Positions 1-6,237 of a stretch of DNA of 13,718 nt are shown here, in pieces. Numbering within the stretch: position 1 is the first letter of the stretch; each line of letters opens with the position of its first letter. Origin of the DNA: Agrobacterium fabrum (GTDB lineage: Bacteria > Pseudomonadota > Alphaproteobacteria > Rhizobiales > Rhizobiaceae); assembly GCA_003241215.1 (NCBI GenBank), contig QFOL01000081.1:1-13718 (forward strand), given 5' to 3'. The notes under the pieces were generated by a model, which had not been told where the DNA came from, ran no database searches, and was given only the letters and a program-made list of their open reading frames with translations. The position numbers were made by a program, and so were the translations under genes.

Positions 1-65
1 GCTTTGGCCAGATACCAGGCGGATGTCACGCCGACGACGCCGGCTCCGAGGATAGTGACGTTCAT
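1..65 (-). CDS. dadA: D-amino-acid dehydrogenase small subunit, N-terminus only (partial)
   Basis: Only the first 21 codons are inside the window; the gene runs off the left edge. The visible residues MNVTILGAGVVGVTSAWYLA form a typical FAD-binding Rossmann start (GxGxxG written as GAGVVG), the same opening seen in DadA-type D-amino-acid dehydrogenases. DadA oxidises D-alanine to pyruvate and ammonia at the inner membrane, using FAD and passing electrons to the respiratory chain. The gene begins 7 bp after the alanine racemase stop on the same strand, so the two are almost certainly co-transcribed as a dadXA operon for alanine catabolism. The Shine-Dalgarno sequence is weak (a GTGAGA stretch about 7 bases upstream), which suggests translational coupling. 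Another FAD-dependent oxidoreductase is possible from so short a piece, but the neighbour makes DadA by far the likeliest. Confidence 0.85.
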   Translation of the reverse strand, partial: MNVTILGAGVVGVTSAWYLAK

Positions 66-72
66 GATCGTC

Positions 73-1239
73 TCACTTGTGATTGACTGATGTTGAAGCG
101 GCTGCCGGGGTTTCTCCCGGCTGAATATAACTACGGCGATAACGGCGTCCGAGGCCGGTCAGGATTTCATAGGCGATCGTGCCGGCATCCTCGGCAATGT
201 CTTCCAGCGTCTGGTCCGGACCGATCATCTGCACAAGGCTGCCCTGGGTCAATGTTCCCTCGGGTAGGGCGGATATGTCGAGAATGATGCTGTCCATCGA
301 AACGCGTCCCGCAATCGGCAGGCGCACGCCGTTATACCACGCCGCGCCACGATTGCTGAGCGACCGCGGCAGGCCGTCAGCGTAACCGGCGGCGATGGTC
401 GCCAGACGCGTGGGGCCGACCGCTTCGAAGGAGCCGCCGTAACCGACCAGCGAACCGGCCGGAACGGTGCGGGTCTGGATGACGGCCAGATCGAGGCGAA
501 CGACCGGCTTCATCGGGTTGGGGCGTGCGATGGAGGGTGCGCCACCATAAAGTGCGATGCCGGGCCGCAGCAGGTGGTTGTGATAATCATTGCCCAGAAA
601 GATGCCGCCGGAATTCGAAAAGCAGACGGGCGTTTCAGGAAAGGCAATGGCGGCTTTGCGCATCACCGCAAGCTGCGCGGCATTGGAGGCATGGTCCGGT
701 TCGTCGGCGCAGGCGAGGTGGCTCATCACGAAGGCGATGTCGATACCATCGAGCAATTGTGGCCGGGAGGCGAGGATTTCGAGCTCTTCAGGGGAAAGGC
801 CGAGACGGCACATGCCGGTATCGATCTGCACGGCGGCGCTGAGCGTCTTGGCAAGCTTATTGGCGTGGGCCGACCATTGGGCGATCTGCTCCAGCGAATT
901 CAGAACCGGGGTGATGGCCATGGCGGCGCAGGAGGTTTCATTGCCGGGCTGAAGACCGTTAAGGACGAAAATCCGCGCTTCTGCCGAAAGCCGCAGTCGC
1001 AACGCCAAGGCTTCATCAATATGGGCGACGAAGAAATTGCGGCAGCCCGCCTCGAACAGGACTTGCGAGACGATATCGGCGCCGAGACCGTATGCATCGG
1101 CCTTGACGACCGCTGCCGTCTGCGATGCGGGCGTCATGGCGGCTAGGGTCAGATAATTGTCGCGTAATGCGCCGAGATCGATGGTTAAATGGCCGCTTGC
1201 ACCACCGGCGGCCTGCTGGCGGCTGATCTGCATGTCCAT
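73..1239 (-). CDS. dadX: Alanine racemase, catabolic type (PLP-dependent)
   Basis: The 388-residue protein interconverts L- and D-alanine in the cytoplasm. The PLP-binding lysine is K46 in AVVKADAYGLGA. The catalytic tyrosine of the other active-site face is Y267 in VGYGGSF. RLG after the CxxMC-like stretch (R145) and the C-terminal YEILTGLGRRYRR signature are present, and the length is normal for the family. Together with the adjacent dadA and a divergent Lrp-type regulator this points to the catabolic isozyme: L-alanine is converted to D-alanine, which DadA oxidises. It could still also supply D-alanine for peptidoglycan. The ATG at 1239 is chosen because GAGGG lies 9 bases upstream; a second in-frame ATG follows two codons later. 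The leader contains a hairpin that would cover this GAGGG. The first ~15 residues are not conserved in the family. Confidence 0.93.
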   Translation of the reverse strand: MDMQISRQQAAGGASGHLTIDLGALRDNYLTLAAMTPASQTAAVVKADAYGLGADIVSQVLFEAGCRNFFVAHIDEALALRLRLSAEARIFVLNGLQPGNETSCAAMAITPVLNSLEQIAQWSAHANKLAKTLSAAVQIDTGMCRLGLSPEELEILASRPQLLDGIDIAFVMSHLACADEPDHASNAAQLAVMRKAAIAFPETPVCFSNSGGIFLGNDYHNHLLRPGIALYGGAPSIARPNPMKPVVRLDLAVIQTRTVPAGSLVGYGGSFEAVGPTRLATIAAGYADGLPRSLSNRGAAWYNGVRLPIAGRVSMDSIILDISALPEGTLTQGSLVQMIGPDQTLEDIAEDAGTIAYEILTGLGRRYRRSYIQPGETPAAASTSVNHK

Positions 1240-1247
1240 GGTCGTTC

Positions 1248-1272
1248 ACCCTCATTTTTATCCCATGAGGGT
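1248..1272 (-). promoter_or_regulatory. Hairpin in dadX leader overlapping its ribosome binding site
   Basis: On the minus strand ACCCTCAT (1272-1265) and ATGAGGGT (1255-1248) are perfect complements separated by 9 bases. The 3' arm contains GAGGG, the only good Shine-Dalgarno match for the dadX ATG at 1239. If the stem forms in the mRNA it would hide the ribosome binding site. The pairing is seen directly; a regulatory role is inference. Confidence 0.5.
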
Positions 1273-1279
1273 ATTGCAA

Positions 1280-1328
1280 CGATTATCGAATTTCTTGGCG
1301 ATTATTCGAAGAAAATGCGATAGAATTC
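1280..1328. promoter_or_regulatory. Putative Lrp-type operator array in dadX/lrp divergent promoter
   Basis: Three related boxes begin exactly 19 bp apart: CGATTATCGAA at 1280, CGATTATTCGAA at 1299 and CGATAGAATTC at 1318. Lrp/AsnC proteins assemble as dimers to octamers on phased, AT-rich, partly palindromic sites, so these boxes are likely sites for the regulator encoded next door. A possible dadX promoter overlaps them on the minus strand: TTCGAA, 17 bases, GATAAT (about 1311-1283). The repeats are visible; the factor that binds them is inferred. Confidence 0.5.
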
Positions 1329-1366
1329 ACAATCGCGCAATTTTCTTTTGCTGATTGGAATCTTCT

Positions 1367-1825
1367 ATGTCGTCCCTCGATGCGACCGACCGCCACATCA
1401 TCCGCCTGCTCCGGCTCAATGCCCGCATCAGCAATGCGAAACTCGCAGCAGAAGTCGGGCTTTCCGCATCCGCCTGCCTTCGCCGGGTCGATATTCTCGA
1501 GCGGGAAGGGATCATTCGCGGTTACACGGCGCTGACCAGCGGCCTTGCCGGCGGCGAGGTGATTTCGGTCATCGTCCAGATCACGCTCGACCGCCAGACG
1601 GAGGATTTTCTCAATCGTTTCGAAAATGCGGTGCGGCGCTATCCGGAAATCCGCGAATGTTATTTGATGACGGGCGGTTCGGATTATTTCCTGCGCTGCG
1701 AGGCGGAAAGTGCCGGGGATTTCGAGCGGATTCACAAGGAAATTCTGTCGAAGCTGCCGGGGGTTTCGCGCATTCATTCGAGTTTTGCGATCCGGAATGT
1801 GTTGGCGACGCCGAAGGCGCGGTAG
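1367..1825 (+). CDS. Lrp/AsnC family transcriptional regulator (probable dad operon regulator)
   Basis: The protein is 152 residues from the ATG at 1367. An N-terminal winged helix-turn-helix of AsnC type (about residues 4-62) opens with LDATDRHIIRLLRLNARIS and continues with LAAEVGLSASACLRRVDILE. A C-terminal RAM ligand-binding domain follows (about 68-140), with the typical ECYLMTGGSDYFLRCEA core. Lrp proteins bind amino acids such as leucine or alanine through the RAM domain. E. coli Lrp controls dadAX, and pseudomonads use a divergent DadR in the same way, so control of dadXA and itself is the natural inference. A TTG four codons earlier (1355) could also serve as start, but ATG with GGAA six bases upstream fits better. 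The gene converges with thiD across a repeat element. Confidence 0.85.
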   Translation: MSSLDATDRHIIRLLRLNARISNAKLAAEVGLSASACLRRVDILEREGIIRGYTALTSGLAGGEVISVIVQITLDRQTEDFLNRFENAVRRYPEIRECYLMTGGSDYFLRCEAESAGDFERIHKEILSKLPGVSRIHSSFAIRNVLATPKAR

Positions 1826-1857
1826 TCGCATTTTACGAGCGGCAGAATATGCGGCCA

Positions 1858-2028
1858 CCCCCCTCTGTCCTGCCGGACATCTCCCCCACAAGGGGGGAGA
1901 TCGACAAGTGGCTTGCCCACCACATTCAGCAACGTCACTTTATTGATAAGATGGCTGCGAGGGGACGAGCGGGCGCTCCATCCGATCTCCCCCCTTGAGG
2001 GGGAGATGTCCGGCAGGACAGAGGGGGG
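1858..2028. repeat. RIME-like intergenic repeat with 45-bp inverted arms
   Basis: The arm at 1858-1902 and the reverse complement of 1984-2028 are identical at 44 of 45 positions; the only difference is ACAA versus TCAA in the small loop. The arms begin CCCCCCTCTGTCCTGCCGGA. Each arm is itself a short hairpin (CTCCCCC facing GGGGGGAG), so the element can fold as two small hairpins or one long cruciform. The 81-bp centre is unique. This layout matches the Rhizobium-specific intergenic mosaic elements (RIME) known from rhizobia and agrobacteria. It fills most of the 229-bp gap between the convergent lrp and thiD genes and may act as a shared transcript end. The short open frames across it are not convincing genes. 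Confidence 0.8.
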
Positions 2029-2054
2029 TAAGCCCCACGCTCCGCCACTTCAAG

Positions 2055-2852
2055 TCACCCCCACCACCGATAAAAATGATGCACCGGCCCCCGCCCGTGC
2101 CCGACGGCAAGGCCTCGCCCGGCATCGAGCGCCCCATTCAGATAGTCCTTCGAAAGCCCAACCGCCTCCCGCAACTCACAACCCTTTGCCAGATGAGCCG
2201 TAATCGCTGCCGCCAGCGTGCAGCCGGTGCCGTGGTCGTTCTTCGTCTCCACCCGTGCTGCGGAAAGCGCCTGCATGGCGCCATCCGCAAACAGATAGTC
2301 CGTGCTCTCCGGCCCGTCGCTATGGCCGCCCTTGATGAGCACGGCTTTTGCGCCCGCCTTCAGGATCGCCTCGGCTTGCCGGGCGATCTCCGTCTCCGTT
2401 TTCGCCATCGAAGTGCCGGTCAGCAGCGCCGCTTCGGGCAGGTTCGGCGTAACGATGGTGGCGAGCGGCAGCAAGTCGCGCCGCAATGTCTCGATGGCGT
2501 CTTCATGCAGCAAACGGTCGCCTGATGTAGCCACCATGACCGGATCGAGCACCACCGGCTGCGATTGCCGCCGAAGCCGTTCCGCGATGGCGGCGATGGT
2601 TTCAATCCGCGAGACCATGCCGATCTTCACCGCATTGACGGTGAGATCGGAGAATACCGCATCCATCTGCGCGATAATGGTGGCGACTGAAATATCCTCC
2701 ACCGCCGTCACGCCTTTGGTGTTCTGGGCGGTGATGGCGGTGATGACGCTGGCGGCATAGGCGCCGAGCGCGGAGAAGGTCTTGATGTCCGCCTGGATGC
2801 CCGCGCCGCCGCCGCTGTCGGAGCCGGCAATGGTCAATGCAATTGATGTCAT
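2055..2852 (-). CDS. thiD: Hydroxymethylpyrimidine/phosphomethylpyrimidine kinase
   Basis: The 265-residue ribokinase-family enzyme phosphorylates HMP to HMP-P and then to HMP-PP, the pyrimidine donor for thiamine phosphate synthesis. The N-terminal TIAGSDSGGGAGIQADIK (residues 7-24) is the ThiD substrate-binding signature. VVLDPVMVATSGDRLL (100-115) and the C-terminal DHGTGCTLAAAI (206-217), with the catalytic Asp and anion-hole GTGC, are all intact. The family C-terminus GHGRGPVHHFYRWW is complete, so the protein is full length. Its ATG overlaps the thiE stop by 4 bp (ATGA), indicating coupled translation. It is the last gene of the riboswitch-led thi operon. A bifunctional role in salvage and de novo synthesis is typical of the family. 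Confidence 0.95.
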   Translation of the reverse strand: MTSIALTIAGSDSGGGAGIQADIKTFSALGAYAASVITAITAQNTKGVTAVEDISVATIIAQMDAVFSDLTVNAVKIGMVSRIETIAAIAERLRRQSQPVVLDPVMVATSGDRLLHEDAIETLRRDLLPLATIVTPNLPEAALLTGTSMAKTETEIARQAEAILKAGAKAVLIKGGHSDGPESTDYLFADGAMQALSAARVETKNDHGTGCTLAAAITAHLAKGCELREAVGLSKDYLNGALDAGRGLAVGHGRGPVHHFYRWWG

Positions 2853-3511
2853 GGCTGTCTCGCTTTCAGCGCCGCGTCAATCTTGGAGCGGAAGTCCTTG
2901 GTTGCGCTGGCAATATCGCCCGCGCGGAAAATGGCGGAAATCACCGCCACACCATCCGCACCCGCCGCGATGACCGGCGGCACACGGGCAAGATCGATGC
3001 CGGCGATAGCGCCGACCGGCATATCCGGCTTCCACTCCTTCAGCATGGCGCGCAGCGTGGTCAAGCCGTCGATACCGACCGGCTTGTCCGGATTGATCTT
3101 GGAAACGGTTTCGAACACGCCGCCGATGCAGGCATAGTCGGCGGGCATGGAGGCCGCCCGCTCGGCATCGGACCGGTTCTTGACGGTGAGGCCGATGATC
3201 GCCTTTTCGCCGAGAATGCGCCTTGCGGTTTTGGCGTCCATGTCGTCGGCGCCGAGATGCACCCCGTCCGCGCCCGAGGCGAGCGCCACATCCACCCGGT
3301 CGTTGATGACCAGCGGCACGCCGGTGCCGGCGATGGCCTCGTGAATGGCGCGCGCGTTTTCGATCATCTCGCGCGTCGAGCCGTGCTTGTCGCGATATTG
3401 CAGAATGGTCGCGCCGTTCAGCGCGGCGGCGAGCGCAAGCTCCGGCAGCGGCGCGACATCGCCGAGGCTCGCATCGACCAGCGCGTTGAGGCGGTAATCA
3501 ACCTTGTTCAT
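2849..3511 (-). CDS. thiE: Thiamine-phosphate synthase
   Basis: The 220-residue TIM-barrel enzyme couples HMP-PP with hydroxyethylthiazole phosphate to make thiamine phosphate and pyrophosphate. The family motifs are present in order: LQYRDK (37-42), INDRVDVA (69-76), DGVHLGADD (82-90) and the phosphate-binding GADGVAVISAI (184-194). The length is normal. The ATG at 3511 is preceded by GAGGA at six bases. It overlaps thiM by 14 bp and thiD by 4 bp. Many rhizobia carry a second ThiE in the de novo thiCOSGE operon, so this copy may be the salvage-dedicated paralogue; that cannot be tested here. Confidence 0.95.
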   Translation of the reverse strand: MNKVDYRLNALVDASLGDVAPLPELALAAALNGATILQYRDKHGSTREMIENARAIHEAIAGTGVPLVINDRVDVALASGADGVHLGADDMDAKTARRILGEKAIIGLTVKNRSDAERAASMPADYACIGGVFETVSKINPDKPVGIDGLTTLRAMLKEWKPDMPVGAIAGIDLARVPPVIAAGADGVAVISAIFRAGDIASATKDFRSKIDAALKARQP

Positions 3512-4238
3512 GCTCTATCCTCGCGTGATGTGTGATGTCCTCACCGGAAATTTCGGAAAGCGCATCCAGAAACGCCGGTTCGAAGCTGCCGGGGCCTCTT
3601 GCGTGCTTGGCTGCGAGTTCGGCGGAAACGCCGGTGACGGCAAGGGCGGAGGCCGCCGCCGTCAACGCGTCTTTTTCGACAGCCATGAAGGCGGCGATGA
3701 CACCGCCCGAAAGGCACCCCGTTCCCGTCACCTTCGCCATCCATGGATGACCGTTGACAATCCTAACGCCACGGGTGGCATCGCGCAGATGATCGACAGG
3801 TCCGGTCTCGATCCGCACCGCATCCGGCACCTCGCCGATCAGGCTCATTTCGGCGTGATTGCCACGCACGATGGTCGGGGAAAGTGCGATCAGTTCGCGC
3901 GCGAATGCCAGACGCGACGGTGAATAATCGCAATGAACGGGGTCGACGATCCATGGCTTGCCGGATGCATTGGCGATCTCGATCGCCAGCCGGATGACCT
4001 TGCGCCGCTCGGCATCCAGTGTGCCGAGATTGACGGTCAGCGCATCCGCCTTCGTCACGAAGCTCTCGATTTCCTCGAGCGAGGTGGTCATGGAGGGAAT
4101 GCCGCCGACGACGGTGATGCCGTCGGCGGTAAATTTCTGCACCACGGTATTCATCAGGCAATGTACGCGTGGGCGCGTTAGCCGCACTTTCTCGAGAATC
4201 TCGGCGGCTTTTGCCGCTGTTGGCAAACTCGTGGTCAT
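3498..4238 (-). CDS. thiM: Hydroxyethylthiazole kinase
   Basis: The 246-residue kinase phosphorylates 4-methyl-5-(2-hydroxyethyl)thiazole with ATP, a salvage-only step. Visible family motifs are RPRVHCLMNTVVQKFTADG (22-40, substrate site), GGIPSMT (45-51), PTIVRGNHAEM (121-131), and the C-terminal TGTGCLSGGVIAAFMA (171-186), which holds the catalytic Cys and the anion hole. The usual Gly-rich stretch after WIVDPV reads HCDYSPSR, which is within family variation. Its ATG overlaps the thiY stop by 4 bp (ATGA). Its presence with thiD, thiE and an importer shows that the operon recycles both halves of degraded thiamine. Confidence 0.95.
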   Translation of the reverse strand: MTTSLPTAAKAAEILEKVRLTRPRVHCLMNTVVQKFTADGITVVGGIPSMTTSLEEIESFVTKADALTVNLGTLDAERRKVIRLAIEIANASGKPWIVDPVHCDYSPSRLAFARELIALSPTIVRGNHAEMSLIGEVPDAVRIETGPVDHLRDATRGVRIVNGHPWMAKVTGTGCLSGGVIAAFMAVEKDALTAAASALAVTGVSAELAAKHARGPGSFEPAFLDALSEISGEDITHHARIEHEQG

Positions 4239-5185
4239 GGCTGTTGCAGCTCCACGGCGATGTCGTCCGCCGCCGGCGCCTGCTTGATCAGCTGCATCTC
4301 CTGCATGAAGGCGCCGAAACGGGCGTAGCGCGTGCGGTCGAGCGCGGCCGGGCGCTTGGCGAAACGCGGCAGCGTATCGAAGAAGGCCTGCTTGTTCAGC
4401 GCATCGTCAAGGTTCGGATAGGCCTTGATGAAAAGCTGCCAGGATTCCTGCGGGTGGTTGGTGATGAAGATGGCGGCCTGTTCCACGGCGGAGAGGAAAC
4501 GCGGCAGGCGGCTGTCCTTCACGAGGTCGCGATGGGTGACGAAGATCAGCTCGTCATAGGCCGGCACGCCGTGTTCCTCCGGGAAGAAGGAGCGGCCTTC
4601 ATGTCCCTCGAGCTTCATCTGCGTCAGTTCGAAATTGCGGAAGCCGCCAAGCGTGGCATCCACCTTGCCGGCGATCAGCGACGGCGAGAGCGAAAAATTG
4701 ACGTTGATGAGTTCGATATCGTCCTTCGTCAGGCCGTCCTTTTCCAGCATGCGCTTCAGCATGGCATCCTCGAAGCCGGAAACGGAAAAGCCGACCTTCT
4801 TGCCCTTCAGGTCTTTCAGGCTCTTGATCGGGCCATCGGCCAGAACGGTGACAGTGTTGAGAGGCGTTTCGACCAGCGTGCCGAAACGCACGAGCGGCAG
4901 GCCGGCATCGTGATCGAGATAGAGGTTCGGCTGGTAGTGCACGCCGATATCAGCCTGTTTCGCCGAGACGAGGCGCGGCACGGCGGAGGGGTCTGCGGGC
5001 GGAACCAGTTCCACCTCGAGCCCCGCATCGGCAAACAGGCCGCGTTCCTTGGCGATTACCATCGGCGCATGATCGGGGTTCACGAACCATTCGAGCAACA
5101 CGGTCAGCTTGTCCGCCGCCTGCGATTGCATGGGCGAAAGCACGCTTGCCGCCGCGACGACGAGGGAAAGAAGAGTTCGTTTCAT
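4235..5185 (-). CDS. thiY: Periplasmic pyrimidine-precursor (HMP/formylaminopyrimidine) binding protein, NMT1/THI5 family
   Basis: The protein is 316 residues from the ATG at 5185. A signal peptide is clear: MKRT, then a hydrophobic core, with likely cleavage near SQA-AD (about residue 23). The mature part opens LTVLLEWFVNPDHAPMVIA, the hallmark of ThiY-type NMT1/THI5 binding proteins. VSAKQADIGVHYQPNLYLD follows. These proteins deliver HMP or its formylamino precursor to an ABC permease. An open frame extends 71 codons upstream to 5398 but lies inside thiX and lacks the signal peptide, so it is rejected. The gene overlaps thiX by 4 bp and thiM by 4 bp. The exact ligand cannot be read from sequence; the riboswitch and thiMED neighbours support a thiamine precursor. 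Confidence 0.9.
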   Translation of the reverse strand: MKRTLLSLVVAAASVLSPMQSQAADKLTVLLEWFVNPDHAPMVIAKERGLFADAGLEVELVPPADPSAVPRLVSAKQADIGVHYQPNLYLDHDAGLPLVRFGTLVETPLNTVTVLADGPIKSLKDLKGKKVGFSVSGFEDAMLKRMLEKDGLTKDDIELINVNFSLSPSLIAGKVDATLGGFRNFELTQMKLEGHEGRSFFPEEHGVPAYDELIFVTHRDLVKDSRLPRFLSAVEQAAIFITNHPQESWQLFIKAYPNLDDALNKQAFFDTLPRFAKRPAALDRTRYARFGAFMQEMQLIKQAPAADDIAVELQQP

Positions 5186-5967
5186 GGTGCCGAAAGTCTC
5201 CGTAAAGATCTGAAAGGAATGGTGTGTTCTGTTTCCTTGGCCCAGGGGGCCAGATTGGCGGTCGAAAAGTCGACGACAAGCCGCAGCAGCACCGCCATGA
5301 TGGCGAGAATGGCCATGGCGGCGAACATGGTGTCGGTCTGCATGCGGGCGTTGGACTGGATCATGACGAAACCGAGCCCGGCTGATGCGCCCACCCATTC
5401 GCCGATGACAGCGCCAAGCGGGGCGAGCGGTGCGGCCACCCTCAGGCCTGAAATCAGCGAGGGCAGCGCCAGCGGCGCACGCAGCCGGGTGAGGATCTGC
5501 CAGTGGCTCGCCTCAGTCAGCGAGGCGGCGTCGAGAATGGCGCGATCCGTGCGATTGAGGCCGTCGGTGAAGGAGGAAGCGACCGGAAAGAATATGATGA
5601 TCGCGGTCATCACCACTTTCGAGGCCATGCCGAAGCCGAACCAGAGGACAAGAATGGGGGCGAGCACGAAGACCGGAAAAGCCTGCAACACCAGAACCAT
5701 GGGCCAGACGAGGCGGCCAAGGCGCGGTATGGCGGCAATTGTGAAGGAGACGGCAATGCCGGCGGTGATGCCTGCCGCAAGCCCGAGGGCCATTTCGCCA
5801 AACGTCACCATGGCCTGGCCGAACAGGAAGCCCGGCTGGCGCAGGAAGGCACCGGCGACATCGGCCGGGGACGGCAGAATGTAACGGGGCGGTGCGAACA
5901 GCCATGTCCCCGCCTGCCAGAGAAGAAGCAGAAGACCGACACCGTTCAGCGCATGGGTGGCACGCAT
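5182..5967 (-). CDS. thiX: ABC transporter permease for thiamine pyrimidine precursor
   Basis: The 261-residue inner-membrane protein has about six hydrophobic segments (around 6-24, 55-80, 88-112, 115-135, 172-190 and 213-235). Its cytoplasmic EAA-type coupling loop, DAASLTEASHWQILTRLRAP (146-165), meets the ATPase. It belongs to the SsuC/TauC/ThiX permease group. The ATG at 5967 follows TGAGG at eight bases. It is the first gene of the riboswitch operon and overlaps thiY by 4 bp. No ATP-binding partner (ThiZ) lies between the riboswitch and thiX or anywhere in the operon, so the ATPase must come from elsewhere or be shared. Substrate assignment rests on context. Confidence 0.88.
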   Translation of the reverse strand: MRATHALNGVGLLLLLWQAGTWLFAPPRYILPSPADVAGAFLRQPGFLFGQAMVTFGEMALGLAAGITAGIAVSFTIAAIPRLGRLVWPMVLVLQAFPVFVLAPILVLWFGFGMASKVVMTAIIIFFPVASSFTDGLNRTDRAILDAASLTEASHWQILTRLRAPLALPSLISGLRVAAPLAPLGAVIGEWVGASAGLGFVMIQSNARMQTDTMFAAMAILAIMAVLLRLVVDFSTANLAPWAKETEHTIPFRSLRRLSAP

Positions 5968-5977
5968 GAGCCGGACC

Positions 5978-6025
5978 TCAGACGCAAACGCACCATGTGC
6001 GAAGGGCGGAAGTTTTCAGCATCAT
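5978..6025 (-). CDS. Candidate 15-codon leader ORF upstream of thiX
   Basis: The minus strand has ATGATG followed by an open frame encoding MMLKTSALRTWCVCV and a TGA stop. A GGAG lies eight bases before the first ATG. The TGA overlaps the TGAGG used by thiX, and the stop is 10 bases before the thiX ATG, a geometry that would allow translational coupling. No homology is recognised, and 15 codons can arise by chance. Confidence is low. Confidence 0.25.
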   Translation of the reverse strand: MMLKTSALRTWCVCV

Positions 6026-6031
6026 CGTTCT

Positions 6032-6058
6032 ATCTCCAGATGTGACAATCACGGAGAT
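6032..6058 (-). promoter_or_regulatory. Hairpin in thi leader that can hide the leader-ORF ribosome binding site
   Basis: On the minus strand ATCTCC (6058-6053) pairs with GGAGAT (6037-6032). Inside it GTGA pairs with TCAC around a TTG loop, with ATCT left bulged on the 3' side. The 3' arm GGAGAT is the ribosome binding site of the 15-codon leader ORF. It lies between the TPP aptamer and thiX, where an expression platform is expected. The pairing is seen; the function is inferred. Confidence 0.4.
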
Positions 6059-6106
6059 CCGGGAAACGCGGAGAAGAGAAAGGGCGGCACATTTAAAAAA
6101 GCGCGG

Positions 6107-6210
6107 CAGTTTCCGTTCCTACGCCGGCATGACCCGGATCAGGTTCAAGGGTCCGGCTCATCACCATCTCAGCATCGTCAGATGCTCCCCTCGGAATGGG
6201 TCGGAAACTG
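6107..6210 (-). ncRNA. TPP riboswitch (THI element) controlling the thiXYMED operon
   Basis: On the minus strand the conserved THI-box pieces occur in the right order: GGGGAGC, CTGAGA (6172-6167), ACCCTTGAACCTGATC, GGGTCATGCCGGCGTAGGAA. They are enclosed by a perfect 9-bp P1 stem, CAGTTTCCG (6210-6202) with CGGAAACTG (6115-6107). It binds thiamine pyrophosphate and normally switches expression off when TPP is plentiful. The thiX ATG is 139 bases further on. Six bases after P1 comes a run of six T, but no strong hairpin directly abuts it. It is therefore unclear whether control is by termination or by blocking translation. The aptamer begins only 27 bases after the smoI stop. Confidence 0.96.
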
Positions 6211-6227
6211 TCGTTTTTTTAGCTGGC

Positions 6228-6233
6228 TGTCAA
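6228..6233 (-). promoter_or_regulatory. Possible -35 element (TTGACA) between smoI and the TPP riboswitch
   Basis: A perfect TTGACA lies on the minus strand just after the smoI stop. The hexamer 17 bases downstream is CAGTTT, a poor -10 that falls inside P1 of the aptamer; starting there would remove the 5' strand of P1. The thi promoter may therefore lie inside the end of smoI, or the operon may depend partly on read-through. No good alternative is seen. Confidence 0.2.
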
Positions 6234-6237
6234 CGGC

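Noticed and set aside
1913..2203. Small open frames across the repeat between lrp and thiD
   Set aside because: They run through inverted-repeat arms and into antisense thiD, with no ribosome site; they reflect the repeat composition.
4169..5884. Long plus-strand open frame of 571 codons opposite thiY and thiX
   Set aside because: It is fully antisense to two clear genes with signal peptide and EAA motif, has no recognisable domain, and is the kind of long shadow frame expected in GC-rich coding DNA.
6202..6220. Plus-strand GC-rich stem followed by seven T, resembling an intrinsic terminator
   Set aside because: There is no plus-strand gene upstream that needs it. The stem is P1 of the minus-strand TPP aptamer, and the T-run is a coincidence of the leader.
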